DNA from: JBNJEM01 sp051745935
GTDB taxonomy: Bacteria; Planctomycetota; Planctomycetia; Pirellulales; Pirellulaceae
DNA: 7,768 bases
Assembly (NCBI GenBank): GCA_051745935.1
Contig: JBNJEM010000372.1
Coordinates: 1-7,768 of the forward strand
Direction: 5' to 3'
A program made the position numbers and the translations under genes. The notes beneath the pieces are model-generated. The model ran no database searches. It worked only from the letters and a program-made list of their open reading frames with translations, and had not been told where the DNA came from. Positions within the stretch are counted from its first letter, which is position 1. Each line of letters opens with the position of its first letter. Below are positions 1 to 5,606 of this stretch, piece after piece.

Positions 1-785
1 CGACTTTGCTGGCCCTCGAGCCGTTTGCCTTTGCCGATGAGTGATTCCAGGCATTCGGTCGAGCCCGGCAACCGCTCCCGCGGCCCCGCCGCGGCAGACT
101 GCTCGCGAACAAAATCAGTCAACTGATCGATCAAGCGGTCGGCCCGTGCGTGCCCTCGTAGTGGCGCAAGTTGCCATTCAAGCTCCTGAGACGCACGGGC
201 ATGGTATCCCTCCCAGCGGACATCGTGACACACCGTTTCCGTAATGTTCAGCAGATGCTGCCACTCCGCCAGGGATTGCACGAAGTCGTTTAGCCAGGAA
301 AACTCGATGTTCACTCGCCATTGCTTGACATGCGTTCCGTCGTTGCTGGTCTGCATGAAATGCTGCATGTTCGTCGCCCACTTCAAGAGGCCATCGATAT
401 TCATGTAGCGGGCCTGATCGGGAAGGCTTGGGGGCGCGAGAAACGCCAAATCGGTTTTGGCACAGTGTTTTCTACTTTGACTGCTCTTTTTGAGGAACTC
501 CCCCCAGCGTTCGTCCTTGGTCAGGGTCTTTTTCAAAATAAGAGCTGTTTTATGAGCAATATCGCTGCTGCCCATCACCGTCGGGTACTGCTCACGCAGA
601 AGGGTAATCTCACGCTTCAGATTGGGCCCTCCGTCGGTGAGGATGGCTCGAGGCACCCCGGTTTTTTCAATGACCTCCAGAAACTGGTCGCGAATCACTT
701 CACCGTTCCACGTCGCTCCCGGTTCCAGCAGGAGAACCTGGAGGTCCTGATGGGTTAACGGGCGCCGGTCACGTTCCCAATCCGG
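1..785 (-). pseudogene. DDE-type transposase remnant, N-terminus missing, runs off left edge
   Basis: Reading the minus strand, one frame stays open from a TGA at 786-788 to the window edge, about 260 codons, with no credible start codon. It reads like the C-terminal two thirds of a DDE transposase of a poorly classified family. Recognisable blocks in order are TGVPRAILTDGGPNLK (second Asp codon at 633-635), SDIAHKTALILKK (around 561), KTDLAFLAPPSLPDQARYMN, and STECLESLIGKGKRLEG near the edge (Glu codon at 45-47), which resembles the ESxxGKxK block carrying the catalytic Glu. The N-terminal part with the first catalytic Asp is not found upstream in any frame. A short stretch in another frame (about 772-830, ...MIVKVNDSTEYLL...) may be a shifted continuation, which would mean a frameshift near 770-785. 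The element is therefore probably inactive. The family assignment rests on remembered motif similarity. Confidence 0.7.
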
Positions 786-854
786 TCAACAAATACTCGG
801 TGCTGTCGTTCACCTTTACTATCATGGACTCACTACAGCTGCATAACACCAAAC

Positions 855-875
855 ATGCGCGCGCCGTGCGCGCAT
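855..875. repeat. Perfect GC-rich hairpin in a gene-poor stretch
   Basis: The arms atgcgcgc (855-862) and gcgcgcat (868-875) are exact inverted repeats around a 5-base loop, gccgt. No T-run follows on either strand, so it does not look like an intrinsic terminator. It sits upstream of the broken transposase and could be part of a transposon end, but no partner copy is visible in the window. The rest of 786-1164 holds no ORF I can support: the 66-codon frame at 909-1109 has no family resemblance and no ribosome-binding site. Confidence 0.5.
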
Positions 876-1164
876 CTCACGGCCTAAGACTATTGAGCTT
901 GTGTACACATGCACACTCTCATAGATTATGTAGCTAGCGGCCGCATGCCTGCAAACCCCTTTCCTGGTGGCTGCAAATGCTGCCAGCGAGGACTATTTTA
1001 TCAATGCGTTGATGCGCGGGATCATTTCCACAAAACGGCATCATCCGCGCTAGCGAGGGGGAAAAGGCGTCAAAGCCTCGCATCAGGGCATTTTTTCGCG
1101 AGGAGTTAATTTCAATAATTCCCGTTGGGCGCGGACTATAACTGTTGTTGGGTGACTGAACGCC

Positions 1165-1341
1165 ATGAAAAGCATTGGCTCGTCGATACTGGTCCTATCC
1201 GCCTGCGTTACATTCAGTGCCGCCGCGTTTGTGCGCGTTGAGGCGGAGGGGCTTTTCCTAAAAATTGTCGGATTTGTCGTCGGCGTCGTCGGTCTGCACG
1301 GCTGGTTCGCATCCTCCAAGAGCGACAGTCATGAAAAGTAG
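1165..1341 (+). CDS. Small hydrophobic protein, probable two-pass membrane peptide (58 aa)
   Basis: The ATG at 1165 opens a 58-codon frame ending with TAG. Residues 5-22 (GSSILVLSACVTFSAAAF) and about 30-48 (LFLKIVGFVVGVVGLHGWF) are hydrophobic and separated by a short charged stretch, RVEAEG. The C-terminus (SSKSDSHEK) is polar. This pattern fits a two-helix inner-membrane miniprotein. A weak purine stretch, gggtga, lies about 9 bases before the ATG. I do not recognise a family. A toxin-like holin or type I toxin, or simply a cassette-borne membrane peptide, are both possible. The composition is protein-like, but a frame this short could arise by chance. Confidence 0.45.
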   Translation: MKSIGSSILVLSACVTFSAAAFVRVEAEGLFLKIVGFVVGVVGLHGWFASSKSDSHEK

Positions 1342-1447
1342 TTTCGAAGGACGGCACGGACAAGTTAAGCGACTGGCATTTCTCATGGGCAGCGAATTGC
1401 CTTGAGACGGTGAACGTTCGGCCGAGAGACGGGGGGGGCGCTCGAAG

Positions 1448-1537
1448 ATGACGTGTCCACACTGCGACGCTCTTGGGCAATACGAGCTTGCCTGCCTTCG
1501 CTGCGGGAACTTCCTGTACTCCGAAGTGATAAGGTGA
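1448..1537 (+). CDS. Candidate 29-residue zinc-ribbon microprotein
   Basis: The frame ATG 1448 to TGA 1535-1537 encodes 29 residues with two clean zinc knuckles. C3-P-H-C6 and C16-L-R-C19-G are spaced nine residues apart, as in rubredoxin-like or short zinc-ribbon folds. Four cysteines placed this way in 29 codons are unlikely to be random. There is no strong ribosome-binding site, only the weak purine stretch cgaag just before the ATG, and no partner gene. It could be a real microprotein or the stump of a longer zinc-ribbon protein. Its relation to the vapB gene 60 bp downstream is unknown. Confidence 0.35.
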   Translation: MTCPHCDALGQYELACLRCGNFLYSEVIR

Positions 1538-1597
1538 TCCCTACAATGACCTGTAGCCGCATCGCCCATTTTGCAAAAGGTAGAAAAGAGGCCCACC

Positions 1598-1813
1598 ATG
1601 GAACTAGAAGGCGTGGTTCATAACAGTGTCATCATACCTGACGACCCAACGGCGTTGCCAGAAGGAACCCGTGTGCGCATCAGCCCGACTCCGCGGCAAA
1701 AGCCAAAACCGTTCGGCGAACCGTTCGCACAATTCAAGGGTGCGATACCTAGTCTGCCGGCAGACTTGGCCGAGCACCATGACCATTATCGCCTGGGGAC
1801 GCCGACGCGATGA
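1598..1813 (+). CDS. VapB-like antitoxin (71 aa)
   Basis: This small acidic/basic protein has an N-terminal block, MELEGVVHNSVIIPDDP, followed by LPEGTRVRI. That resembles the short beta-strand antitoxins of the AF2212/DUF104-like type that accompany PIN toxins. The tail, residues about 37-71, is Pro/Phe-rich and would be the part that wraps the toxin. I chose ATG 1598 because aaaagagg (1583-1590) sits 7 bases upstream. An upstream TTG (1571) would add nine unlikely residues. The stop overlaps the vapC start as ATGA (1810-1813), so the pair is translationally coupled. As in other VapBC systems the antitoxin, or the complex, is expected to repress its own promoter. A TACAAT at 1542-1547 could be the -10, though no good -35 is seen. 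The family assignment is by pattern. Confidence 0.8.
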   Translation: MELEGVVHNSVIIPDDPTALPEGTRVRISPTPRQKPKPFGEPFAQFKGAIPSLPADLAEHHDHYRLGTPTR

Positions 1814-2208
1814 CCGCCTTTGCCGACCCGTTCGCGCTGATTGCCTGGCTCAATCCTGGCGATAACGCCCACGCGTTGGTGACGGCTTATCTCGACGGCT
1901 TCACCGGGCGTTTGGTGACGACCGAATGGGGACTCATGGAACTGGCTGACGCACTATCGGCGCCAGAGGCCCGTTCGACGGCTATCGCTTTCCTGAATGC
2001 CGTTCGCGCCGACGCACTGTTTGACGTTGTGGGATATGTGCCGGCCGTGTACCAAGCCGGCTTCGACCTGTTTGCTAACCGCCCGGACAAAGCCTGGTCC
2101 CTGACGGATTGCATATCATTCGGAGTAATGACTGAGCGGGGCCTGTCCGAGGCGTTGACGGCAGACCACCATTTCGAGCAAGCTGGTTTTCGAGCGGTCT
2201 TCAAATAG
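1810..2208 (+). CDS. vapC: PIN-domain toxin, VapC-type ribonuclease (132 aa)
   Basis: This is a PIN-fold endoribonuclease of about normal VapC length. The acidic active-site residues are recognisable: D6 in the opening strand (TAFADPFALIAWL), E44 in TTEWGLMELADAL, D100 in WSLTDCISFGVM and D119 in ALTADHHF. The spacing and the closing F-x-x-A-G-F-x-A pattern fit PIN toxins, which cut tRNA, rRNA or mRNA using Mg2+ bound by these residues. The start codon overlaps the antitoxin stop by four bases. The gene looks intact, with all four acids present, so the toxin is presumably active when the antitoxin is lost. An integron attC site begins 16 bp after the stop in the standard orientation, so this pair forms the coding part of a gene cassette. 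The RNA target cannot be told from sequence. Confidence 0.9.
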   Translation: MTAFADPFALIAWLNPGDNAHALVTAYLDGFTGRLVTTEWGLMELADALSAPEARSTAIAFLNAVRADALFDVVGYVPAVYQAGFDLFANRPDKAWSLTDCISFGVMTERGLSEALTADHHFEQAGFRAVFK

Positions 2209-2224
2209 GCGGGTCATCCGAAGA

Positions 2225-2322
2225 GCCGAACAAAGCGTTGCACTTGACCGGGCCGGCATGGCCGTTTTCCGAGACTTCACGTTCCTTGCAGCTGGCCCGG
2301 CAAGTGAACGCAGTCGTTAGCT
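2225..2322 (+). other. Integron attC recombination site (cassette end)
   Basis: The site starts with an R''-like box, gccgaac (2225-2231), and ends with the R' box gttagct (2316-2322, close to GTTRRRY). The two halves pair as an imperfect inverted repeat. On the left, gcgttgcacttgaccgggcc matches the reverse complement of the right, gcgttcacttgccgggcc, except for two extra bases, g2240 and a2247. These are the unpaired extrahelical bases typical of attC hairpins. About 30 bases (2258-2290) form the variable terminal loop. R boxes, spacers, L boxes and bulged bases in this order are the hallmark of attC sites recognised by integron integrase. The exchange point would be between G2316 and T2317. 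The orientation, with R' distal to vapC, is correct for a vapBC cassette. The R boxes deviate slightly from consensus. Confidence 0.85.
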
Positions 2323-2371
2323 GGCAATCTAGCGTGATGTCGCCCTATATATGCTGGGGAAGGGGCAACGA

Positions 2372-2512
2372 ATGAGTGTGGAAGCGTTCATTAGCCACAG
2401 TAGCAGGGACAAAAGATTTGTATTGCGGCTTGCTGAGGATTTGCGCACGGAGGACGGAAAAGGGGAGCCCCCCGGTTTCTGTTCCATTGTTGGGTGTTCT
2501 GATGGATGGTAG
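2372..2512 (+). pseudogene. Truncated TIR-domain gene head (46 codons left)
   Basis: The frame begins at ATG 2372, preceded by a strong purine ribosome-binding region, ggggaaggggc. It reads MSVEAFISHSSRDKRFVLRL and continues AEDLR. The F-I-S-H-S-S-x-D-K start followed by a helix with LAEDLR is the first strand, BB-region entry and first helix of bacterial TIR domains, which hydrolyse NAD+ in many defence systems. From about residue 26 the sequence (EDGKGEPPGFCSIVG...) no longer fits a TIR domain. The frame stops at 2510-2512, well before the catalytic Glu expected further on. A deletion or recombination junction near 2440-2450 is the simplest reading. It starts 55 bp after the attC exchange point, exactly where the next cassette gene should begin, so it was probably a cassette gene that lost its body and its own attC. 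Confidence 0.65.
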
Positions 2513-2554
2513 AATCGACGGAGAGGTTGGTTGGTGAGGATAGGAGATTGTGTG

Positions 2555-2845
2555 ATGTCGATGACTTTGGATGGGATGCTGGTCCGGAACAGCGGTATTT
2601 GCGGTGGACGAATACGCATCGACGGAACACGCATCACGGTGCATCGTATCGCCACTTTGTACAAACAGGGCCACAGTCCGGAAGAGATTGTACAGACGTA
2701 TCCACACCTTTCGTTGGCCCAGATATACGCGGCGCTGGCGTACTATCATGCCAACCGCGCCGAAATCGAAGCGGAGTTGGCGGCCGATCGAGCCCTTTAC
2801 GTCGAATTGAGTGCCAAGGAGGATTCTCGGAATCACCTGCCATGA
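2555..2845 (+). CDS. DUF433-family antitoxin (96 aa)
   Basis: This small helix-turn-helix protein of the DUF433 type is the usual partner of DUF5615 PIN-like toxins. The typical core is visible. GRIRIDGTRITVHRIATLY (residues about 17-35) is the G-x-P/R-x-I-x-G-T-R-I/V block, followed by GHSPEEIVQTYPHLSLAQIYAALAYYHAN. The latter is the E-E-I...Y-P-x-L-x-x-x-x-I-x-x-A-L-x-Y-Y helical unit. The C-terminal helix (RAEIEAELAADRALYVE) would contact the toxin. I chose ATG 2555 because taggag (2541-2546) lies 8 bases upstream. A further in-frame ATG at 2561 is possible. The stop overlaps the toxin start as ATGA. DNA binding and autoregulation are expected from the family but not shown by an obvious operator here. 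Confidence 0.87.
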   Translation: MSMTLDGMLVRNSGICGGRIRIDGTRITVHRIATLYKQGHSPEEIVQTYPHLSLAQIYAALAYYHANRAEIEAELAADRALYVELSAKEDSRNHLP

Positions 2846-3192
2846 GCGCCGTGCGTCTTTACATGGACGAGGATGCTGGTGAGAATGCCGTCGTGCCCGG
2901 GCTTCGAGCCCGTGGCTTTAACGTGTTGACGACGGTCGAGGCAGGTCGGTGCGGCGTATCGGACCAGGATCAATTGGCCTTCGCGACCCAACAACGGCGC
3001 AGCATTTATACCTTTAACGTAGGCGATTTCGCCTTTCTTCATCGCCAGTCTCTCGAACAAGGTCTCGCACATGGCGGCATTATCGTCGTGCCGGATCAAC
3101 ATTGTGCAATCGGCGAGAAGATCCGGAGACTGGCGCAGTTTCTGAGCAAGGTTACCGCTGAAGAAATGGTCAGTCGCATGAAGTACCTTTAG
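2842..3192 (+). CDS. DUF5615 PIN-like toxin (116 aa)
   Basis: This is a PIN-like nuclease of the DUF5615 group, intact at its usual length. Key features are the acidic opening MDEDAGENAVVPGLRARGF (D9, D11), the middle VSDQDQLAFA block (D41, D43), and the TFNVGDFAFLH motif (N59, D62), which carries the remaining active-site acids. The strand GGIIVVPDQ follows, then a C-terminal helix. The family is the toxin half of DUF433/DUF5615 modules and is inferred to be a ribonuclease. The ATG at 2842 overlaps the antitoxin stop. aaggagg (2817-2823) lies 18 bases upstream, too far to be ideal, so coupling by re-initiation is likely. No attC or terminator is recognisable after the stop. Confidence 0.87.
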   Translation: MSAVRLYMDEDAGENAVVPGLRARGFNVLTTVEAGRCGVSDQDQLAFATQQRRSIYTFNVGDFAFLHRQSLEQGLAHGGIIVVPDQHCAIGEKIRRLAQFLSKVTAEEMVSRMKYL

Positions 3193-3590
3193 CCGTGAAT
3201 GACGTTTTGTGGTAATCTTGACTTTCCATCCATGCTGACCGCATACACGCGGACCAGGTTCCCTCTGGCGGCATCAAATGCGCCTTGCCCATCCACCGCT
3301 GCCGCGGACGTCCACCTGTCGGCCACATACCGCCAGGCGATGCTTCCCCCCGCATGCCTCGTGGCTTCGTGTGAGAACACCGTTACCCACCTCTTGCACC
3401 TTGCCACTAGAACCGCAAGCCGCCCTCTTCTGCATTTTTCTGCTTGACATCCCTCGCCGCATCGCAGTCTTCCGAACGGATCGCCGTTTGAGGCCGCGGC
3501 GCGTCCAACGGGTTCCCGCAGGGTTGCGAGTCCTGCCACGACCGTGCCTGCTGGAACACTCAACCAGTGTTTCCGGGACTAAGATCCGGG
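3193..3590. other. About 400 bp with no recognised gene
   Basis: Open frames exist on both strands, the longest being on the minus strand at 3189-3563. None resembles a family I know, has a ribosome-binding site, or shows a protein-like composition distinct from the other frames of this GC-rich stretch. A TTGACA at 3444-3449 has no -10 at the right distance. The stretch is probably decayed DNA between the DUF433/DUF5615 module and the transposon cluster. Confidence 0.4.
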
Positions 3591-3609
3591 ATTATGGGGT
3601 CAGATCTAG
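3591..3609. repeat. REP-like end of the left Y1 transposon remnant
   Basis: The sequence attatggggtcagatctag touches the stop codon of the minus-strand Y1 transposase remnant. On that strand it reads as a downstream ...agatctgacccc... motif, the kind of short conserved flank found at the ends of REP-associated transposase (RAYT) elements. A related motif with the same ggtcag core lies at 4752-4774 before the other RAYT remnant. Confidence 0.5.
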
Positions 3610-3932
3610 TTTTTCTTTTTTCCTGGTCGTGGTTTCGGCTTCTCCTGTTGCCAATCAGCCAATTGCGTTTGGATCTCTTGGATCGTGCGCCGCGGTGCCT
3701 TTGACTTGGTGAGCGATTCATTCACAGGCCTCGTCAAGTTACTGGCGCTCTGGGCACGTCCCAGGCCCAGCCAGGAACCCAGCTCGCGGAGCGTGGTCGC
3801 GGTATGGCGTTGGGCGAGCCAGGCGGCGACTGAGCGGATTTCGGGGTTGCGACTCCGCTGTCCCAAGACCTCGGGATCGACCCCGTCGTGGTTCGCCACC
3901 GCCGCCCAGACCAGCGAAACGTCCAGCCCGCG
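3606..3932 (-). pseudogene. C-terminal fragment of a REP-associated Y1 transposase
   Basis: The minus frame is open from a TGA at 3933-3935 down to TAG at 3606-3608. It shows the C-terminal DnaA-like helix-turn-helix found in many RAYT proteins. The phrases are LDVSLVWAAVANHDGVDP, then EVLGQRSRNPEIRSVAAWLA, LRELGSWLGLGRAQSASNLTR and a basic tail, KPKPRPGKKKN. The N-terminal catalytic Y1 domain, with its HUH motif and nucleophilic Tyr, should lie upstream at positions above 3932. There the sequence instead belongs to another element, so the transposase is dead. RAYT proteins handle single-stranded REP hairpins. An ATG within the frame at 3897-3899 gives 97 residues but is only an internal start. 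Confidence 0.7.
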
Positions 3933-4036
3933 TCACGCCGCCCCGGGGCATTCAGAGACTTGTCCCGCCCGCGGCGCCCACGCGGTGTGCGCTCGGCATC
4001 GGCTGGCGGGGTTCCAGGCCGCGGCGCACCGCCGCC

Positions 4037-4393
4037 ATGGGCGAACACGAGTGGCGGTGTGACGCCTGTGGGCAGACGTACGTGTACTTCAACTCCCGTG
4101 GCAACCGGCATTGCCCCGCGTGCCGGGAGGCGTATCGGCAGCAGTGGGCCGAAAACATCGAGCAGGATCTGCTGCCGGTCCCCTATCACCACCTGATGCT
4201 CACGCTGCCGCGTCCGCTCACTCGGTTGGTGATGGCCCATGGCGACGCGCTCTATTCCCCGCTGATGCAGGTCGGCGGTCGGTCGATTCTGGCGGTGGGC
4301 GAGCGGTTGCTCGCCGCCCAGCTCGGCGCCCTCTGCGTGCTGCATAGCCGCGCGTTTAACCGCAAGGCCAGAGTCCGCTCCGCCGATCCTTGA
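4037..4393 (+). pseudogene. IS91-family transposase, N-terminal zinc domain fragment
   Basis: The translation has the N-terminal zinc-binding and linker region of IS91/ISCR Y2 transposases. HEWRCDACGQTYVYFNSRGN with RHCPAC (C8, C11, C26, C29) comes first, then QQWAENIEQDLLPVPYHHLMLTLP, then ALYSPLMQVGGRSI and LGALCVLHS. In normal members a Cys sits in the N-S-C-x-N-R-H-C motif; here residue 21 is Arg. After about 4348 the expected H-P-H-V-H HUH region is absent. It is replaced by the first copy of a 32-bp repeat, and the frame stops at 4391-4393. The true N-terminus is unclear because related residues (RTAAMGEH) precede the ATG in frame. The rolling-circle replication domain is missing, so the element cannot move by itself. 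Confidence 0.75.
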
Positions 4394-4686
4394 CCAACCG
4401 ACGCCCGGTAACAGCGGACGGCGGCCTGTGCGCTGAGGGCGAAACACGTGAACTGGCCACTGCGGGTCCCAACCCACTGGTTGCCGGGCCGGGGCCGCGC
4501 GAGGTTACTGGATCTTGCAACTGCATGGCGGGGCCGGAGCAGGGGTTGGAAACCGGAGAAGGCGACACGAAACGCTGTCGCCCCAGCGCGCATCCCTCCG
4601 TGCCAATCGGTGGCTGGACACCAGCGATGGACACCCAACGGCCGATCGGCACCGCGCGCGTTTAACCGCAAGGCCAGAGTCCGCTC
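4349..4686. repeat. 32-bp direct repeat bracketing a 274-bp block inside the IS91 remnant
   Basis: Identical 32-base copies lie at 4349-4380 and 4655-4686. Each starts with cgcgcgtttaaccgcaag and ends with agagtccgctc. They enclose 4381-4654, which carries no recognised gene. The block separates the N-terminal from the C-terminal fragment of the IS91 transposase. It contains structured motifs: ggcgaca/tgtcgcc arms at 4561-4567 and 4576-4582, and an interrupted inverted repeat between ggcc...gtccgct of the first copy and agcggac...ggcc near 4413. An insertion, a segmental duplication or a degraded structured RNA element are all possible. Confidence 0.6.
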
Positions 4687-4688
4687 AG

Positions 4689-4745
4689 AACGGCCAGCCA
4701 AGCGAGAAGGTGGTCAGCTATCTGGCCCGCTATGCCAACCGGGGC
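4689..4745 (+). pseudogene. IS91-family transposase, short C-terminal fragment
   Basis: Right after the second 32-bp repeat the frame reads NGQPSEKVVSYLARYANRG. This matches the P-x-x-V-x-x-Y-L-x-R-Y-x-x-R block of IS91 transposases, which follows the catalytic region. The frame differs from the N-terminal fragment and the fragment ends abruptly at the REP-like start of the next element (4752). The right-hand Y1 element therefore probably inserted into, or recombined with, the IS91 gene here. Confidence 0.55.
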
Positions 4746-4751
4746 GTTGGT

Positions 4752-4774
4752 GTCAGGTCTTGACTTATAACTTA
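4752..4774. repeat. REP-like 5' end of the right Y1 transposon remnant
   Basis: The segment starts gtcaggtcttgacttataac and precedes the transposase start by about 20 bp. A conserved ggtcaggtcttgac-type leader at this place is typical of RAYT elements. It shares the gtcag core with the end at 3591-3609, which lies at the outer side of the oppositely oriented RAYT remnant. Confidence 0.5.
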
Positions 4775-4793
4775 TCGGCATGATCATTGAGAG

Positions 4794-5101
4794 CTGGCAC
4801 GGCCATTGCGGATTGAAATGGCGAACGGTACCTACCATGTGATGTCCCGCGGTGGGGAGGGTGCTCCTCGGTTCCGCCGAGTGGGTCGAAAGGGTGCGGC
4901 ACGTGCTGGGGTCCTCCGAGACGGATCCGAGTGTGGCCGAACCGGAGCACCTGGCCTGGCGACCATCCCCGGAGCGGATCGACTCGGCGGTAGCCGAGGA
5001 GTTCGGCGTCGAGCCATCGCGGTTGTTTTACCAAGCGGATCAACAACCATGAGGCGAGAGTCGCCGTCTTCTATCTCATCCGCAAGCTGACCGGTGGATG
5101 A
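4794..5101 (+). pseudogene. REP-associated Y1 transposase with catalytic middle deleted
   Basis: The beginning reads LARPLRIEMANGTYHVMSRG, the signature N-terminus of RAYT/Y1 transposases. The usual ATG is CTG here (4794). After about 4857 the frame breaks and, in another frame, the C-terminal part follows directly: RVLLGSAEWVERVRHVLG, then HLAWRPSPERIDSAVAEEFGV and EPSRLF. A second frameshift near 5037 leads into NNHEARVAVFYLIRKLTGG, stop 5099-5101. The central domain with the HUH histidines and catalytic tyrosine, roughly 100 or more residues, is gone. The remnant keeps both coding ends and the REP-like leader, as a non-autonomous deletion derivative would. It cannot make an active enzyme. 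Confidence 0.75.
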
Positions 5102-5203
5102 GGTAGGCTGCGGGGGGCTACTCGCCGTGCCGGCCAGGCTGCCGGCTCGCGACGTTTCTTTAGGGCACCCTTAGAATTGTCATCGGGCAGGGAGTGCCCA
5201 GCA

Positions 5204-5605
5204 TCAGATACCGCCGCCTTCTTCGAGCCATTCCTCGCGAAGTTGAACGCGGCGCCGGGCGTTCATGTTGAGCAGCCGGACGGTGGCGCGGCCGGTGGGC
5301 GTGATGCCAACAATTCGACCACCTTGCAGCACAAAGTGGTCGCGCCAGACGTCTGCGCGGGGACTGAACAGAGGGGCCATGTCGCCGCTATCCGGATCGA
5401 TGCTCGTGAGGTTCGGCCCCTTGTAGGCGTTGCATCGGTCGCAGGCCAAGGCGAGCAGATCGGGATCGTCCCGTCCGCCATGCTGCCTCGCGATCGTGTG
5501 CTCGACGTGGAAGGCAATCGAAGACGTCGCTTCCTGCGGGATGCGGCAGTATTCGCAGGCGTCGCCCGCCCGCCGTCGAATAAGCTCTCGCGTTGCGGCG
5601 TCCAT
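5204..5605 (-). CDS. HNH endonuclease (133 aa)
   Basis: This is a compact HNH nuclease with a zinc-stabilised beta-beta-alpha-metal core. CEYC (C17, C20) and CDRCN (C55, C58, N59) hold the zinc. FHVEHTIARQHGG (H33, E35, H36, H42) forms the metal-binding strand, and LLALACDRCNAYKG completes the motif. All ligands are present, so it should be an active Mg2+/Ni2+-type DNA nicking or cutting domain. The C-terminal half (about 64-133) is a family-specific region with a PTGRATVRLLNMN segment. The upstream 85-residue gene stops one base before this ATG (TGA-C-ATG), so the two are co-translated. This pairing recurs in environmental genomes and looks like a toxin-antitoxin or defence module, but the role is not established. 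No restriction methylase is nearby. Confidence 0.85.
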   Translation of the reverse strand: MDAATRELIRRRAGDACEYCRIPQEATSSIAFHVEHTIARQHGGRDDPDLLALACDRCNAYKGPNLTSIDPDSGDMAPLFSPRADVWRDHFVLQGGRIVGITPTGRATVRLLNMNARRRVQLREEWLEEGGGI

Positions 5606-5606
5606 G

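Noticed and set aside
321..758. A 145-codon plus-strand ORF
   Set aside because: It is the antisense shadow of the transposase frame on the minus strand, which carries the recognisable motifs.
1364..1370. GTTAAGC as the R' box of an upstream attC for the vapBC cassette
   Set aside because: It matches GTTRRRY, but no RYYYAAC partner or inverted L boxes were found in the preceding 150 bases.
2489..2495. GTTGGGT as the attC end of the TIR-containing cassette
   Set aside because: There is no complementary half upstream; a single 7-base match is expected by chance.
3444..3449. TTGACA as a promoter -35
   Set aside because: The hexamer at 17 bp spacing (gtcttc) is not a -10, and no gene follows.
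3189..3563. A 124-codon minus-strand ORF
   Set aside because: There is no family resemblance and no ribosome-binding site, and all frames here stay open because of the base composition.
3734..4477. A 247-codon minus-strand ORF, the second longest in the window
   Set aside because: It runs antisense through the IS91 fragment and past the real RAYT frame; the residues are Arg/Gly/Pro-rich, as expected from GC-rich antisense reading.
5163..5199. gggcac/gtgccc inverted repeat as terminator of the HNH gene
   Set aside because: The arms are only 6 bp, the loop is about 25 bases and there is no U-run on the minus strand.
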